A stretch of 64,000 bases of DNA from Amycolatopsis antarctica (lineage in GTDB: Bacteria > Actinomycetota > Actinomycetes > Mycobacteriales > Pseudonocardiaceae), in NCBI RefSeq assembly GCF_002262875.1, contig NZ_NKYE01000002.1:124001-188000 (forward strand). The letters are read 5' to 3'. This document shows, piece by piece, positions 50,186 through 59,118 of this stretch. How positions within the stretch are numbered: position 1 is the first letter of the stretch; every line of letters begins with the position of its first letter. Made by a program: the position numbers and the translations under genes. The notes beneath the pieces are model-generated. The model searched no databases, was not told the origin of the DNA, and was given only the letters and a program-made list of their open reading frames with translations.

Positions 50186-53100
50186 ATGCCGAGCCAGCCG
50201 ACCTCCACAGCCCGCCGGCTCACGGTCTGCCTCCTGGGACCGTTCGAGGTCCGGATCGACGACCGGAGATGTCCGCTCGGTGGTTCCCGCCAGGAAAAGC
50301 TGCTGGCCACCCTGTTCCTCTCGGCCGGTGACACCGTCACCACCGCCGCCCTCATCGACGCCCTGTGGGGCGACCGCCCGCCGGACACGGCCCGCAGGCA
50401 GATCCACAATGCGATCGCCGCACTGCGCCGCAGTCTCGACGAGTTCCGGACGATCGTCCGCACGGAACGGGACGGTTACCGGCTGGACGCGGGCGACAGT
50501 GTCGTGGATGCCGACCGGTTCGCCCGGACGGTCGAGGCGGCCCGCGCGGACCGGGCGGCGGGCGACCCGGATGCCGCGATCGAAAAGCTGTCCGCCGGGC
50601 TCGCGCTCTGGCGCGGCCGCGCGTTGCAGGGAATGACCGGCCAGAACGTCGAGGCCGCCGCCGCGCGCCTCGACGAGCAGCGGCTCGCGGCGCGGGAGCT
50701 GCTCATCGAGTGCAGGCTCGACCGGGGCGAGAGCAACGCCGTCGTCCCGGAAGTCACCGAACTGGTCGCCGTCCACCCGTTCTGGGACAGCTTCCGCCGC
50801 CAGCTCATCGTCGCCCTGCACCGCGCGGGCCGTCAGGCGGAGGCCCTGCACGCCTACGAACGCGCCAGGGTCTTCCTCGCCGACGAACTCGGGATGAGCC
50901 CGGGGGAGGAACTGCGCGAGCTGCACTCGACGATCCTGCGTTCGGACAGTCCCGACGCGGCCCCCCGGCCCGAACCGGCCGCCCCGGCGCCCGCGGAGTC
51001 GCCTGCCCGGCCGGACGCGCCCGCGCCGCGGTTCTTCCTGCCCTACGCCGTCGCTGACTTCACCGGACGCACCGCCGAGGTCGGCAGGCTGGTGACGATG
51101 GCCGAGTCCACCGACGACCCGGCCGTGGTGATCACGGCGATGAACGGCATGGCCGGCATCGGCAAGACGACGATCGCGGTCCGGGTCGCGCATCTGGTGG
51201 CCAGGGACTACCCCGACGGGCAGCTCTTCATCGACCTGCACGGCTACACGCCCGGCCAGCGGCCGCTCGACCCGGCCAACGCGCTCGACGTGCTGCTGCG
51301 CACGCTGGGCGTTCCGCCGGAGCAGATTCCCGACGGCGTGCAGTCACGGGCAGGGGCGTGGCGGTCCGCGCTGGCGGGCAGGCGGATGCTGGTGGTGCTC
51401 GACAACGCGAAGAACGCCGAACAGGTCCGTCCGCTGCTGCCCGGTGCCCCCGGCGTCCGGGTGCTGGTGACCAGCAGGCACCGACTGTCCACATTGGAGG
51501 GTACGACCTCGTTCTCGATCGACCTGATGCCGCCGGCCGAGGCCGCAGACCTGTTCCGGCGGGTGGCGGGGCCCGATCGCACCGACGCCGACTCGGCGGC
51601 CAGGGTGGTCGAGTTGTGCGGGCACCTCCCGCTGGCCATCCGGATCGCCGCCGCGCGCTTCCGCAACCACGCCCGGTGGACGGTCGAGCACCTGATCGAA
51701 CGGCTCCGGGACGAGCGGCGCAGGCTCACCGAACTGTCCTCGGAGGACCGCAGCGTGATGGCCGCGTTCGCGGTGTCCTACGGGCATCTCGATGCTCCGG
51801 AACAACGAGCTTTCCGTTTCCTCAGCCTGCATCCAGGAGCCGACTTCGAGGTGTACGGAGCCTCGGCACTGCTCGGGGTCGGTGCGGACGACGCGGAGCG
51901 GCTGCTGGAGAACCTGCTCGACGCGAACCTGCTGTCCCAGCACGCCGTCGACCGTTACCACTTCCACGACCTGCTGCGGCAGTACGCCAGGGCCACCGCC
52001 GAACGGGACGAGCCCGCGGCATCCCGCCGGGAGGCCGTGCTGCGGCTGGCCGAGCACTACCTCGCGCTCGGCCGCGCGGGCGAGCGGATCGTCGGCGCCG
52101 CGGGCACGGCGGACGGGCTCCCCGGCGAGGGGCTGCCCGAGCTGCGGTCGGGGGAGAACGTGCGGGAGGTCGTCGACGCGGAGCAGCGCAATTTCTCGGC
52201 GATCATCCGGCACGCGGCCGAGAACGGCCTGCATGAGCAGACCTGGCGGCTGGTGGCGGTGCTGTGTCCCGCGCTGCTGCGGCACGGACAGGTGGAGGAC
52301 ACCGTCGCCTGCTACCGGATCGGTCTCGCGGCCGCGAAGGAGTCCGGTGACCGGGACGGGATGACGGTGCTGTACCGGAATCTGAGCACCACCTACGTCG
52401 GACTGGGCCGGTTCGACGAAGCGCTGGACGCGCTCGGCGATGGCCTGGCGATCGAGCGGGAACGGGGCGACTCCCAGGGCGCGGGCCGCATGCTCGGCAA
52501 CATCGCCATCGTCCACATGCGACAGGGTCAGTACGAGGAGGCGCTGACCCACCTCGATCGTTCCCGGGAACTGTTGTACGACAACGGGACCGCCAGGGAC
52601 CGTGCGGCGATTCTCGGCAACCTGGGGGTGGTGCACAGCAAACTCGGCCGGTACGGCGAGGCGGCGAGGTACCACCGGGAGGCGCTGGCCATCAACACCG
52701 AGCAGGGGAACCGGGCGTTCGAGGTTTCCGGGCTGGTGAACGTGGGCTGGACGTGCACGCTGGCCGGTGAACTGGACACGGCCGCCGACCATCTGCGCCG
52801 GGCACTGGAGCTCAGCCGGGAGGTCGGTGCCCGGGAGGACGAGGCCCGCAGCCTGTATCTGCTCGCGGACTGCCTGCTGCGCGGCGGGGAGCCCGAACGC
52901 GCGCTGGAGCACTGCCGGGAGGGACTGGTGCTGGCCAGGGAGATCGCGAACCCGGACATCGAGGGGCACGCGCTCGACGTGCTCGGCCGGATCCACGAGC
53001 GGCTCGGCGACCTGGACGCGGCCGGCGGGTGCTTCGACCGGTTGATCCGCCTCTCCGGGCGTACCGGCCAGAACTTCAAGGAGGCCTTCGCCTACGACGG

Positions 53101-53254
53101 CCTGGGCCGGATCGCGGCCGTGCGCGGCGAGCGGGCCGTGGCGCTGGACCACTGGGAACGCTCACTCGCCGCGGCCAGGGCGGCGAGACTGCCCGAGGCG
53201 GCAGCCATCGAGGAGCGGATCGCCGAGCTGCGCGGGTCCGGGACGCCCGCCTGA
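50186..53254 (+). CDS. AfsR-like SARP-NB-ARC-TPR transcriptional regulator
   Basis: CATAAT at 50173-50178 places transcription start at about the ATG at 50186, giving 1022 residues; an ATG at 50177 is inside that element. The OmpR-like DNA-binding domain (LTVCLLGPFEVRIDDRRCPLGGSRQEKLLATLFLSAGDTVTTAALIDALWG) is followed by the bacterial transcriptional activator domain (to about residue 260). The NB-ARC ATPase comes next, with Walker A GMAGIGKTT and Walker B MLVVLDN. About eight TPR repeats from residue 680 to the end close the protein. SARPs activate secondary-metabolite or stress genes; AfsR-type ones respond to phosphorylation. The NB-ARC and TPR suggest oligomerisation on a signal. A 26-bp palindromic terminator follows. 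Confidence 0.95.
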   Translation: MPSQPTSTARRLTVCLLGPFEVRIDDRRCPLGGSRQEKLLATLFLSAGDTVTTAALIDALWGDRPPDTARRQIHNAIAALRRSLDEFRTIVRTERDGYRLDAGDSVVDADRFARTVEAARADRAAGDPDAAIEKLSAGLALWRGRALQGMTGQNVEAAAARLDEQRLAARELLIECRLDRGESNAVVPEVTELVAVHPFWDSFRRQLIVALHRAGRQAEALHAYERARVFLADELGMSPGEELRELHSTILRSDSPDAAPRPEPAAPAPAESPARPDAPAPRFFLPYAVADFTGRTAEVGRLVTMAESTDDPAVVITAMNGMAGIGKTTIAVRVAHLVARDYPDGQLFIDLHGYTPGQRPLDPANALDVLLRTLGVPPEQIPDGVQSRAGAWRSALAGRRMLVVLDNAKNAEQVRPLLPGAPGVRVLVTSRHRLSTLEGTTSFSIDLMPPAEAADLFRRVAGPDRTDADSAARVVELCGHLPLAIRIAAARFRNHARWTVEHLIERLRDERRRLTELSSEDRSVMAAFAVSYGHLDAPEQRAFRFLSLHPGADFEVYGASALLGVGADDAERLLENLLDANLLSQHAVDRYHFHDLLRQYARATAERDEPAASRREAVLRLAEHYLALGRAGERIVGAAGTADGLPGEGLPELRSGENVREVVDAEQRNFSAIIRHAAENGLHEQTWRLVAVLCPALLRHGQVEDTVACYRIGLAAAKESGDRDGMTVLYRNLSTTYVGLGRFDEALDALGDGLAIERERGDSQGAGRMLGNIAIVHMRQGQYEEALTHLDRSRELLYDNGTARDRAAILGNLGVVHSKLGRYGEAARYHREALAINTEQGNRAFEVSGLVNVGWTCTLAGELDTAADHLRRALELSREVGAREDEARSLYLLADCLLRGGEPERALEHCREGLVLAREIANPDIEGHALDVLGRIHERLGDLDAAGGCFDRLIRLSGRTGQNFKEAFAYDGLGRIAAVRGERAVALDHWERSLAAARAARLPEAAAIEERIAELRGSGTPA

Positions 53255-53271
53255 ACAGGACCGCATGGCGG

Positions 53272-53297
53272 CGTCCCCTCCGGTACCGGAGGGGACG
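53272..53297 (+). terminator. 26-bp perfect palindrome, terminator of the SARP gene
   Basis: A 13-bp arm beginning CGTCCCCTCCGGT is followed directly by its exact complement, 17 bp after the SARP stop codon. There is no T run, as is common for actinomycete terminators. Confidence 0.65.
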
Positions 53298-53369
53298 GTT
53301 CGACGGACCGGACGCCGATCCGCGCCGGGAGCGCGAGTGATGCCGGGCACCGGGGGCTGAGCTCTCGCC

Positions 53370-53386
53370 GTTACTCGAAGTAACAT
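53370..53386 (+). promoter_or_regulatory. palindrome over the -10 element of the cyclase gene
   Basis: GTTACT-CGA-AGTAAC (53370-53384) is a perfect 15-bp dyad overlapping TAACAT (53381-53386), which ends 6 nt before the GTG start. Binding of a repressor would block the promoter of a leaderless transcript. Confidence 0.55.
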
Positions 53387-53392
53387 GCGCCG

Positions 53393-54256
53393 GTGGCAAC
53401 CGACGAGCGGCACGGCAACCCCGACCCGGGACGCGAGCAGGCGGCGGAACTCGCACTGTCGCGCATCCGCGGTGAGGCCGACGACCGCGCGGGCTGGGGT
53501 TCCCGGCTCAGTCGCGCCCTGCGTGAGGCCGACCGGCAGGACGGCCTGGTGCGCACCGCCCGGTTCGTGCGCAGGCTCGCACCCGGCGACAGCAGCCTCG
53601 GCGACCCGTTGTCCACCGCGTCCGGACTGCCCTCGGACCGGCTGGCGAAAGCACTCGCCGAAGGCGGCACGCGCAGGCCCAGCGTGCTGCGTGAACTCGG
53701 GCTCACCGCCGTGCAGGTGTGGCAGTCCTTCGGCGATGCGCGCGGCAGGTCCCGTGGCGAGGTCGAGGTGACCATCGTGTTCACCGACCTCGTCGACTTC
53801 TCGGCGTGGGCCTTGCGGGTGGGTGACGAGGAAGCGCTGCGGGCGTTGCGTGCCGTGGCCGCCGTCAGCGAGAACGCGATCACCCGCAACGGCGGACGGG
53901 TGGTCAAGCGGCTCGGCGACGGGATGATGGCAGCGTTCGCCGAGCCCGGTGCCGCGACGCGGGCCGCACTGCAGGCGTGCCAGGGCGTGGGCGAACTCGA
54001 CGTCGACGGGTACCGCCCGCTGCTGCGCGCCGGGGTGCACGCCGGGCGGCCCCGTCAGGTCGGGGCCGACTACCTCGGCGTGGACGTCAACGTCGCCGCG
54101 CGGGTCGCCGATGCCGCGAAAGGGTCCCAGGTGCTCGTGTCGGAGACCTGCGTCGGTCAACTCGACACCGGCGAGTACCGGCTGCGCCGCAAGCGCCGGT
54201 TCGCGGCGAAGGGCGCGCCGCGCGACCTGGCGGTGTACTCGGTACGTCCGGGCTGA
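53393..54256 (+). CDS. class III adenylate/guanylate cyclase-like protein
   Basis: This 287-residue protein begins with GTG. The first 120 residues form a helical domain (LVRTARFVRRLAPGDSSLGDPLST, RPSVLRELGLTAVQVWQSF) resembling the adenylate cyclase regulatory (autoinhibitory) region of mycobacterial cyclases. The catalytic domain starts at about 125 with VTIVFTDLVDFSAWALRVGDEEAL, which holds the first metal Asp, then VVKRLGDGMMAAFAEP with the second, and DYLGVDVNVAARVADAAKG. The transition-state Arg region (NVAARV) is intact, so it should make cAMP. It is cytoplasmic and has its own regulated promoter. Confidence 0.9.
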   Translation: MATDERHGNPDPGREQAAELALSRIRGEADDRAGWGSRLSRALREADRQDGLVRTARFVRRLAPGDSSLGDPLSTASGLPSDRLAKALAEGGTRRPSVLRELGLTAVQVWQSFGDARGRSRGEVEVTIVFTDLVDFSAWALRVGDEEALRALRAVAAVSENAITRNGGRVVKRLGDGMMAAFAEPGAATRAALQACQGVGELDVDGYRPLLRAGVHAGRPRQVGADYLGVDVNVAARVADAAKGSQVLVSETCVGQLDTGEYRLRRKRRFAAKGAPRDLAVYSVRPG

Positions 54257-54262
54257 CCGCCG

Positions 54263-54347
54263 CGCCCGACACGGGGTGCTGGGGCGCCCGACACGGGGTG
54301 CCGCCGCGCCCGACACGGGGTGCTGGGGCGCCCGACACGGCTGCTGG
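54263..54347. repeat. 22-bp tandem repeat array, copy 2
   Basis: Four 22-bp units with the core GACACGGGGTGCTGGGGCGC, GACACG starting at 54268, 54290, 54312 and 54334. One unit has CCGCCG in place of CTGGGG and the last is diverged. It starts 6 bp after the cyclase stop and ends 15 bp before the stop of the convergent GAF-ANTAR gene. The unit is the same as in the array at 48718. Confidence 0.92.
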
Positions 54348-54362
54348 GCTGGTGCCGGGTGG

Positions 54363-55106
54363 TCAGCGTGGGGTGGCGGTGACACCCGCGACGAGGCGCT
54401 TGGCGAGGTCGCGCAGCTTGGTGTTCTCCTGTTGCGACTGCTCGACCAGCACGGTGAACGCCTGGTCCGCGTCGATGTGCCGGACCGCCATCACGATCCC
54501 CTTCGCCTGGTCGATCACCGCCCGGGAGCGCAGTGCCGCGCGAAGCTGCTCGGCGAGTTCGAGCGCCTGGTGGAAACGCCGGGCGCTGCGCAACGCGGCC
54601 TCCACCGCGGCCGTGTAGAGCTCGAGCAGCCGCGCGTCCAGCTCACGGAAGCCGTGGTGCTGGGAGCTATAGCAGTTGATCGCGCCGGAGACCTGCCGGT
54701 CGACCATCAGTGGCGCCGAGAGGAAACTGCCGATCCCGGCCTCGTGCGCCGCCTTGGCGAACGAGGGCCACTGTGCCTGTGCCTCGGCGAGCGAGACCCG
54801 GACGAGCTTGCCGCTGTGCGCCGCCTCCAGGCACGGTCCCTCCGCGGCGCTGTACTGCTCCTCGTCCAGGCCGGCCACCTCCTGGTCGGTCGAGGCGGCG
54901 GTGCGCGGGGTGCCGTCCTCCAGCAGGGCGACGGTGGCCGCCTCGACGCCGGGGACCGCCCGCACCACCTGCTCGCACACCTCGTGCAGCAGGGTGCCGA
55001 ACTCGTTCTCCCGGCTCAGCACGTCGGCCAGGGTCTCCAGCGCTCCGGTGACGTCCTCGAGCACGTCCGGCCATGTCGCCGGTCCCTGGGCGAGGTCATC
55101 GGTCAC
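54363..55106 (-). CDS. GAF-ANTAR domain protein (antiterminator-type regulator)
   Basis: The GTG at 55106 is preceded by AAAGGGA, giving 247 residues. Residues about 30-165 form a GAF domain (ENEFGTLLHEVCEQVVRAVPGVEAATVALLEDGTPRTAAST, GIGSFLSAPLMVDRQVSGAINCYS). The C-terminal ANTAR domain (QLRAALRSRAVIDQAKGIVMAVRHIDADQAFTVLVEQSQQENTKLRDLAKRLVAG) binds RNA hairpins to prevent transcription termination. No GGDEF or kinase domain is attached. The input signal may be a small ligand or redox state sensed by GAF. It is convergent with the cyclase gene across the repeat array. Confidence 0.93.
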   Translation of the reverse strand: MTDDLAQGPATWPDVLEDVTGALETLADVLSRENEFGTLLHEVCEQVVRAVPGVEAATVALLEDGTPRTAASTDQEVAGLDEEQYSAAEGPCLEAAHSGKLVRVSLAEAQAQWPSFAKAAHEAGIGSFLSAPLMVDRQVSGAINCYSSQHHGFRELDARLLELYTAAVEAALRSARRFHQALELAEQLRAALRSRAVIDQAKGIVMAVRHIDADQAFTVLVEQSQQENTKLRDLAKRLVAGVTATPR

Positions 55107-55428
55107 AGTGTCGTCCCTTTCCGGGGAGTCCGGAGGGAGCGATCGCCGGGTGTCGCGCACGAGCGAGCAGACCGGAGCCGCGACGGCACGGCGCCCTGAG
55201 GCGGCGTACGTCGCTGGTCTGCCCGGCCGTGGCTTGACCGGAGATGATCGTGTGCGGCTACCCGGCGGTCTCTGCCCGCCGTGGTGCAGCAGCTATACGA
55301 GGTGGCACACCGGAAACCGGCGCGTCACCGGAACATTAGTACACCGGGATCACCGCTTCGCGACGGACCGCAGGAGCGGCGCGGTACTCCGTCCCCTTCG
55401 CCGTGCCGGTGCCACGGCGCTCGTGCGA
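55107..55428. other. upstream region of the GAF-ANTAR gene, no other gene
   Basis: About 320 bp lie between the GAF-ANTAR start and the end of the transporter gene, both on the minus strand. The frame upstream of GTG 55106 has no ribosome site. No clear promoter hexamers, repeats or RNA features were seen. Confidence 0.35.
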
Positions 55429-56310
55429 TCAGGCCGTCCGTGCGGGGACGGTGGGACCGAGGCCGCGCCGGGAGAAGGCGAACGCGCAGATCCCCGCGGG
55501 CACGAACATCACGACGCCGTAGATCGCGGCCGGAACGGCGAGCTCGTAGCTGCCCAGCACCGAGATCGCCACGGTGATCGCCAGCGTGCTGTTGTGGATG
55601 CCGATCTCCATCGCCGAGGCGATGGCCCGCTCCCGGGTGATACCGGCCAGCCGCGGAACCCAGTAGCCCACCGCCAGGCTCAGCACACAGAGCACGACGG
55701 TGAGGACGCCGACCGTGGCGGCGTGCTCGGCCAGCGTGCGGTGCTCCTGCACCAGGGCGACCACGATCACCCCCACCAGGAAGACCGCGGAGGCGACCTT
55801 CACCGGACCGTGCAGTGCCGCGCACCGGGCCGGGAAGCGGCCGCGCACCGCCATCCCGATCGCCACCGGTACCAGCACGATCGCGACGACCTGCGCGACC
55901 TTTCCCGGCTGCAGGCCGATTCCGGAGCCGTCCCCGAGGAAGCCGTCCAGCGCGAGGTTGACGACCACCGGCAGGGTGGCGGCCGAGATCAGCGAGTTGA
56001 TGGCGGTCAGGCTCACGTTCAGCGCGACGTCCCCGCCTGCGAGGTGGCTGAACAGGTTCGCCATGGTGCCGCCGGGGGAGGCGGCGAGCAGCATCATGCC
56101 CACCGCCAGTACGGGCTCGAGCCCGGACACCAATACCAGGCCGAGGCAGACGGCGGGTAGCAGGACGAGCTGGCACAGCAGTGCGATCACGACCGCTCGC
56201 GGTGAGCGGGCCACCGCGAGGAAGTCGGCCACCGTCAGCGACAGGCCGAGCCCGAACATCACCACGGCCAGGGCGAGCGGGAGGAAAACCGTGACCACCG
56301 ACGACACCAC
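55429..56310 (-). CDS. bile acid:sodium symporter (BASS) family transporter
   Basis: GTG at 56310 has GGGAGG at 5-nt spacing, giving 293 residues; ATG at 56328 is an alternative without a good ribosome site. Nine or ten membrane segments are visible. The BASS signatures are VVMFGLGLSLTVADFLAV, LAASPGGTMANLFSHLAGGDVALNVSLTAINSLIS and AMEIGIHNSTLAITVAIS (the crossover with the sodium site). Members import bile acids, pantoate or other organic anions with sodium. No pathway gene is adjacent. Confidence 0.9.
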   Translation of the reverse strand: MVSSVVTVFLPLALAVVMFGLGLSLTVADFLAVARSPRAVVIALLCQLVLLPAVCLGLVLVSGLEPVLAVGMMLLAASPGGTMANLFSHLAGGDVALNVSLTAINSLISAATLPVVVNLALDGFLGDGSGIGLQPGKVAQVVAIVLVPVAIGMAVRGRFPARCAALHGPVKVASAVFLVGVIVVALVQEHRTLAEHAATVGVLTVVLCVLSLAVGYWVPRLAGITRERAIASAMEIGIHNSTLAITVAISVLGSYELAVPAAIYGVVMFVPAGICAFAFSRRGLGPTVPARTA

Positions 56311-56430
56311 GCAGGCCTCCCGGGACATCTCCGGACCGCCCGGGCCGACCGGCCGGGGAGCGCACAAGAATAGCGCAAAGCGTGCGAATCGGACGGCGAT
56401 CGTGCCGAGTGGCCGTCGCGCGTCCCGGGT

Positions 56431-59046
56431 TCAGCCGGGCGTCACCACGGGCACCCGGTACGCGCCGGTGGCGGGCCCGGTGAGCCTGGTGCGGCTGGTG
56501 AGCCACTCGCCGAAAGCGTCGAGCGGCAGCGGACGCGAGTACAGGTAGCCCTGGACGATGTCGCACTCCAGCGAGATCAGCGCGTCCCGGGTCTGCGGAT
56601 CCTCGACGCCCTCGGCCACCACGACCAGGCCCAGCGTGTGGCCGAGCGCGAGAACGGTGCGCACCAGGCCGGAGTCACCGGGCGAGCCGGCGAACTCCGC
56701 GATGCAGCCACGATCGATCTTCACCTCGTCCACCGGGAGGTCGCGCAGGTAGGCCAGCGAGGAGTATCCGGTGCCGAAGTCGTCGATGCTGATCCGGACG
56801 CCCAGATCGTGCAGCCGCTGCACGATCGGCAGGGCGCGGTCGCGATCCTCCATGACCGCGCTCTCGGTGAGCTCGAAGGTCAGCAGTTCCGGGGGGACGC
56901 CGTGCTCGCGCAGGGCCGAGCCGACCAGTTCCGGGAAGCCGGAGTCGGCGAGGGAACGCGCCGACAGGTTCACCGCGACCGACATGCGTACCTGCTGCTC
57001 CAGCCAGCCCGCGATCGTCCGCAGGCCCTGCTCCAGCACGTGCTCGGTGAGGGCCCCGATCCGGCCGGTGCGCTCCAGTGCGGGGATGAACACGTCCGGC
57101 CGCAGCGCGCCGTAGTGCGGGTGCTGCCAGCGCACCAGGGCCTCGGCTCCCAGCACCTGGCCGGAGCTCAGGGAGATCTTCGGCTGGTAGTGGACGTGGA
57201 TCTGGCCGTCCGCGATCGCCTCGCGGATCTGGCTGGTGAACTCGAGCTGACGCCTGGCCTCCACTCCCATCGACGGCCGGTAGACGTGCACCGGGCGATC
57301 CACCGAGCGCGCCACCCCGATGGCCATGCCCGCGTGGTGCACCAGATCGTCGATACCCGGGAGCCGCGCGCCGAGGGGGCCTGCTTCGTCGGTTCCGGCC
57401 TCGCCCTCGTCGCCCGCTCCCGCGGTCGCCACCCCGACCACGGTGCCGGCCTGCACCGCGACGGAGCCGAGGGTGTACGGCTCGGCCAGAGCGCGCTGCA
57501 CGTACTCGGCGAGCTCTTCGGCGTCCTCCGCCCGACCGGGCACTCCAGCGAAGGGTTCCGGCTCGCCGGATCCCGTTCCGCCGGTGTCCGGATCCGGCGG
57601 CGGTACGACCGCCACGAACTTCCCGCGCTCGATGGTGGCCACGGTCGCGGTGGGCAGCAGATCGGTGAGCCGCTCGGCCGCCGAGCACAGCAGGGCCGCG
57701 CCCCATTTCGGGCTCAGCGCGGTGGCCGTGGTGGCGGCGTCGACCTCCACCCGGAGGACGGTGGTCCCGGTGGCGACCGAGACCGCGGCCCGCAGGCCGT
57801 CCCGGTTGCGCAGTCCGGTCAACGGGTCGTAGTAGGCGTTGTGACGCAGATGCGTGATCATCCGGGCGTTGGCGATGGCGTTGCCCAGTGCGCTCGCCAG
57901 CGTGGTCAGGGCTTGCTCGTCGGCGGGACCGAACCCGCGCCACCGGCTTTCCCTGTCGTGCACCTCGAGCACGCCGAGGGGGCCGCCGGGCACCCGCAAC
58001 TCCACCAGCAGGCACTCGGTCGCCTCGCGCAGCCGCAGCGATCGGCACAGCGTTCGAGGGCAGTCGGAGGTGTGCACGTACCGCACCCTCGGGCCCGCCG
58101 CGGTGGCCAGCTCGTCCTCGCGGCAGAGCGCGGCGGCGGCCAGCGGCGCGCCCGCGATCCGGGGTTCCGCGTCGCCGCCGTACGGCCACAGGACGACCCG
58201 GTGGGCGGACATGTGCCGGCGTACTCGCTCCAGTGCCTCGGTCATCGCGCGCTCGCCGTGCGCGGTGGGGTCGAGGGCCGCCGTGACCGATCGCGAGGCC
58301 TGCGACAGCCTTCGCACATCGCGGTGGTCGCGCAGCGCGGTGCCGTAGGTGTAGTAGCAGAGCATCACGCCGACCAGCATCGGCAACGCCAGCAGGAGGC
58401 CGTCCTCGACGGTCGTCGCCAGCACGATGAGCAGGCCGCCCACGCCCGCGTTGAGCATTCCGGGCAGGATGACCCGGCTGGCCAGACGCAGCGCCGCCCC
58501 CGTTGGCAGTCCCGGGCCGAGCAGCGGGAGCACCAGCAGGGCGAACAGGATCGACAGCACGGGCACCGTGGCCGCGCCCAGTGCCGCGGCCGCGACCGGT
58601 GGCCAGTGCGCGCCGATGGCGGCGCTGTAGGTCAGGTAGGCGACGCCGACCTCGACGCAGCGGACGCCGAAGTTGTACGCGTAGCGGTCCCGGACCTTGT
58701 TCAGCAGCAGGAAAACCCCGCCCGCCAGCAGGTGCACGGCGAGGATCAGCGGGAACGGCATCAGCAACAGGCCGATCAGCAGGGGCGGCTCACTGAAGGT
58801 GACCTTCCAGCCGACCCCGTCCACGTCGACCTCGAAGCCGAAGTGCTCGACCAGCAGGAACGCCGCCATCAGGACCGGGGCGAGCCACCACAGGCCCGCG
58901 TCCCAGTTCCACGGGGAGGCCCAGGCCAGGGTGCCTGCCAGCAGCAGTCCGGTGACGGCGGTGAGGCGGGCGAACCAATGGAACGCGCGCGGCCGCCGCG
59001 GTGACCGCGTGACGCGGTCACCACTGTCCGGCCCCCCGGCGACCAT
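56431..59046 (-). CDS. membrane c-di-GMP phosphodiesterase with degenerate GGDEF and intact EAL domain
   Basis: The ATG at 59046 is preceded by GAAGGGGG, giving 871 residues; a longer frame starts 60 bp earlier without a ribosome site. The first 280 residues hold eight or so membrane segments. A GAF-like region (about 280-420) precedes a GGDEF domain (YDPLTGLRNRDGL) whose active-site loop reads RGKFVA instead of GGDEF, so it should not make c-di-GMP. The EAL domain is intact: LGAEALVRWQHP, FELTESAVMEDRD, ISIDDFGTGYSSLAYLRDLPVDEVKIDR and VAEGVED. It should hydrolyse c-di-GMP at the membrane. The GGDEF part may act as a GTP sensor. Confidence 0.93.
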   Translation of the reverse strand: MVAGGPDSGDRVTRSPRRPRAFHWFARLTAVTGLLLAGTLAWASPWNWDAGLWWLAPVLMAAFLLVEHFGFEVDVDGVGWKVTFSEPPLLIGLLLMPFPLILAVHLLAGGVFLLLNKVRDRYAYNFGVRCVEVGVAYLTYSAAIGAHWPPVAAAALGAATVPVLSILFALLVLPLLGPGLPTGAALRLASRVILPGMLNAGVGGLLIVLATTVEDGLLLALPMLVGVMLCYYTYGTALRDHRDVRRLSQASRSVTAALDPTAHGERAMTEALERVRRHMSAHRVVLWPYGGDAEPRIAGAPLAAAALCREDELATAAGPRVRYVHTSDCPRTLCRSLRLREATECLLVELRVPGGPLGVLEVHDRESRWRGFGPADEQALTTLASALGNAIANARMITHLRHNAYYDPLTGLRNRDGLRAAVSVATGTTVLRVEVDAATTATALSPKWGAALLCSAAERLTDLLPTATVATIERGKFVAVVPPPDPDTGGTGSGEPEPFAGVPGRAEDAEELAEYVQRALAEPYTLGSVAVQAGTVVGVATAGAGDEGEAGTDEAGPLGARLPGIDDLVHHAGMAIGVARSVDRPVHVYRPSMGVEARRQLEFTSQIREAIADGQIHVHYQPKISLSSGQVLGAEALVRWQHPHYGALRPDVFIPALERTGRIGALTEHVLEQGLRTIAGWLEQQVRMSVAVNLSARSLADSGFPELVGSALREHGVPPELLTFELTESAVMEDRDRALPIVQRLHDLGVRISIDDFGTGYSSLAYLRDLPVDEVKIDRGCIAEFAGSPGDSGLVRTVLALGHTLGLVVVAEGVEDPQTRDALISLECDIVQGYLYSRPLPLDAFGEWLTSRTRLTGPATGAYRVPVVTPG

Positions 59047-59118
59047 CGTTCCCCCTTCAGGTGGCGTCTCGATCATCAGATCGTGTGTGTGCGATTTTCG
59101 CTCCACTCAGCGTACGTG

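Noticed and set aside
48718-54347. 22-bp arrays as CRISPR
   Set aside because: The units are contiguous, without spacers, and no cas genes are present.
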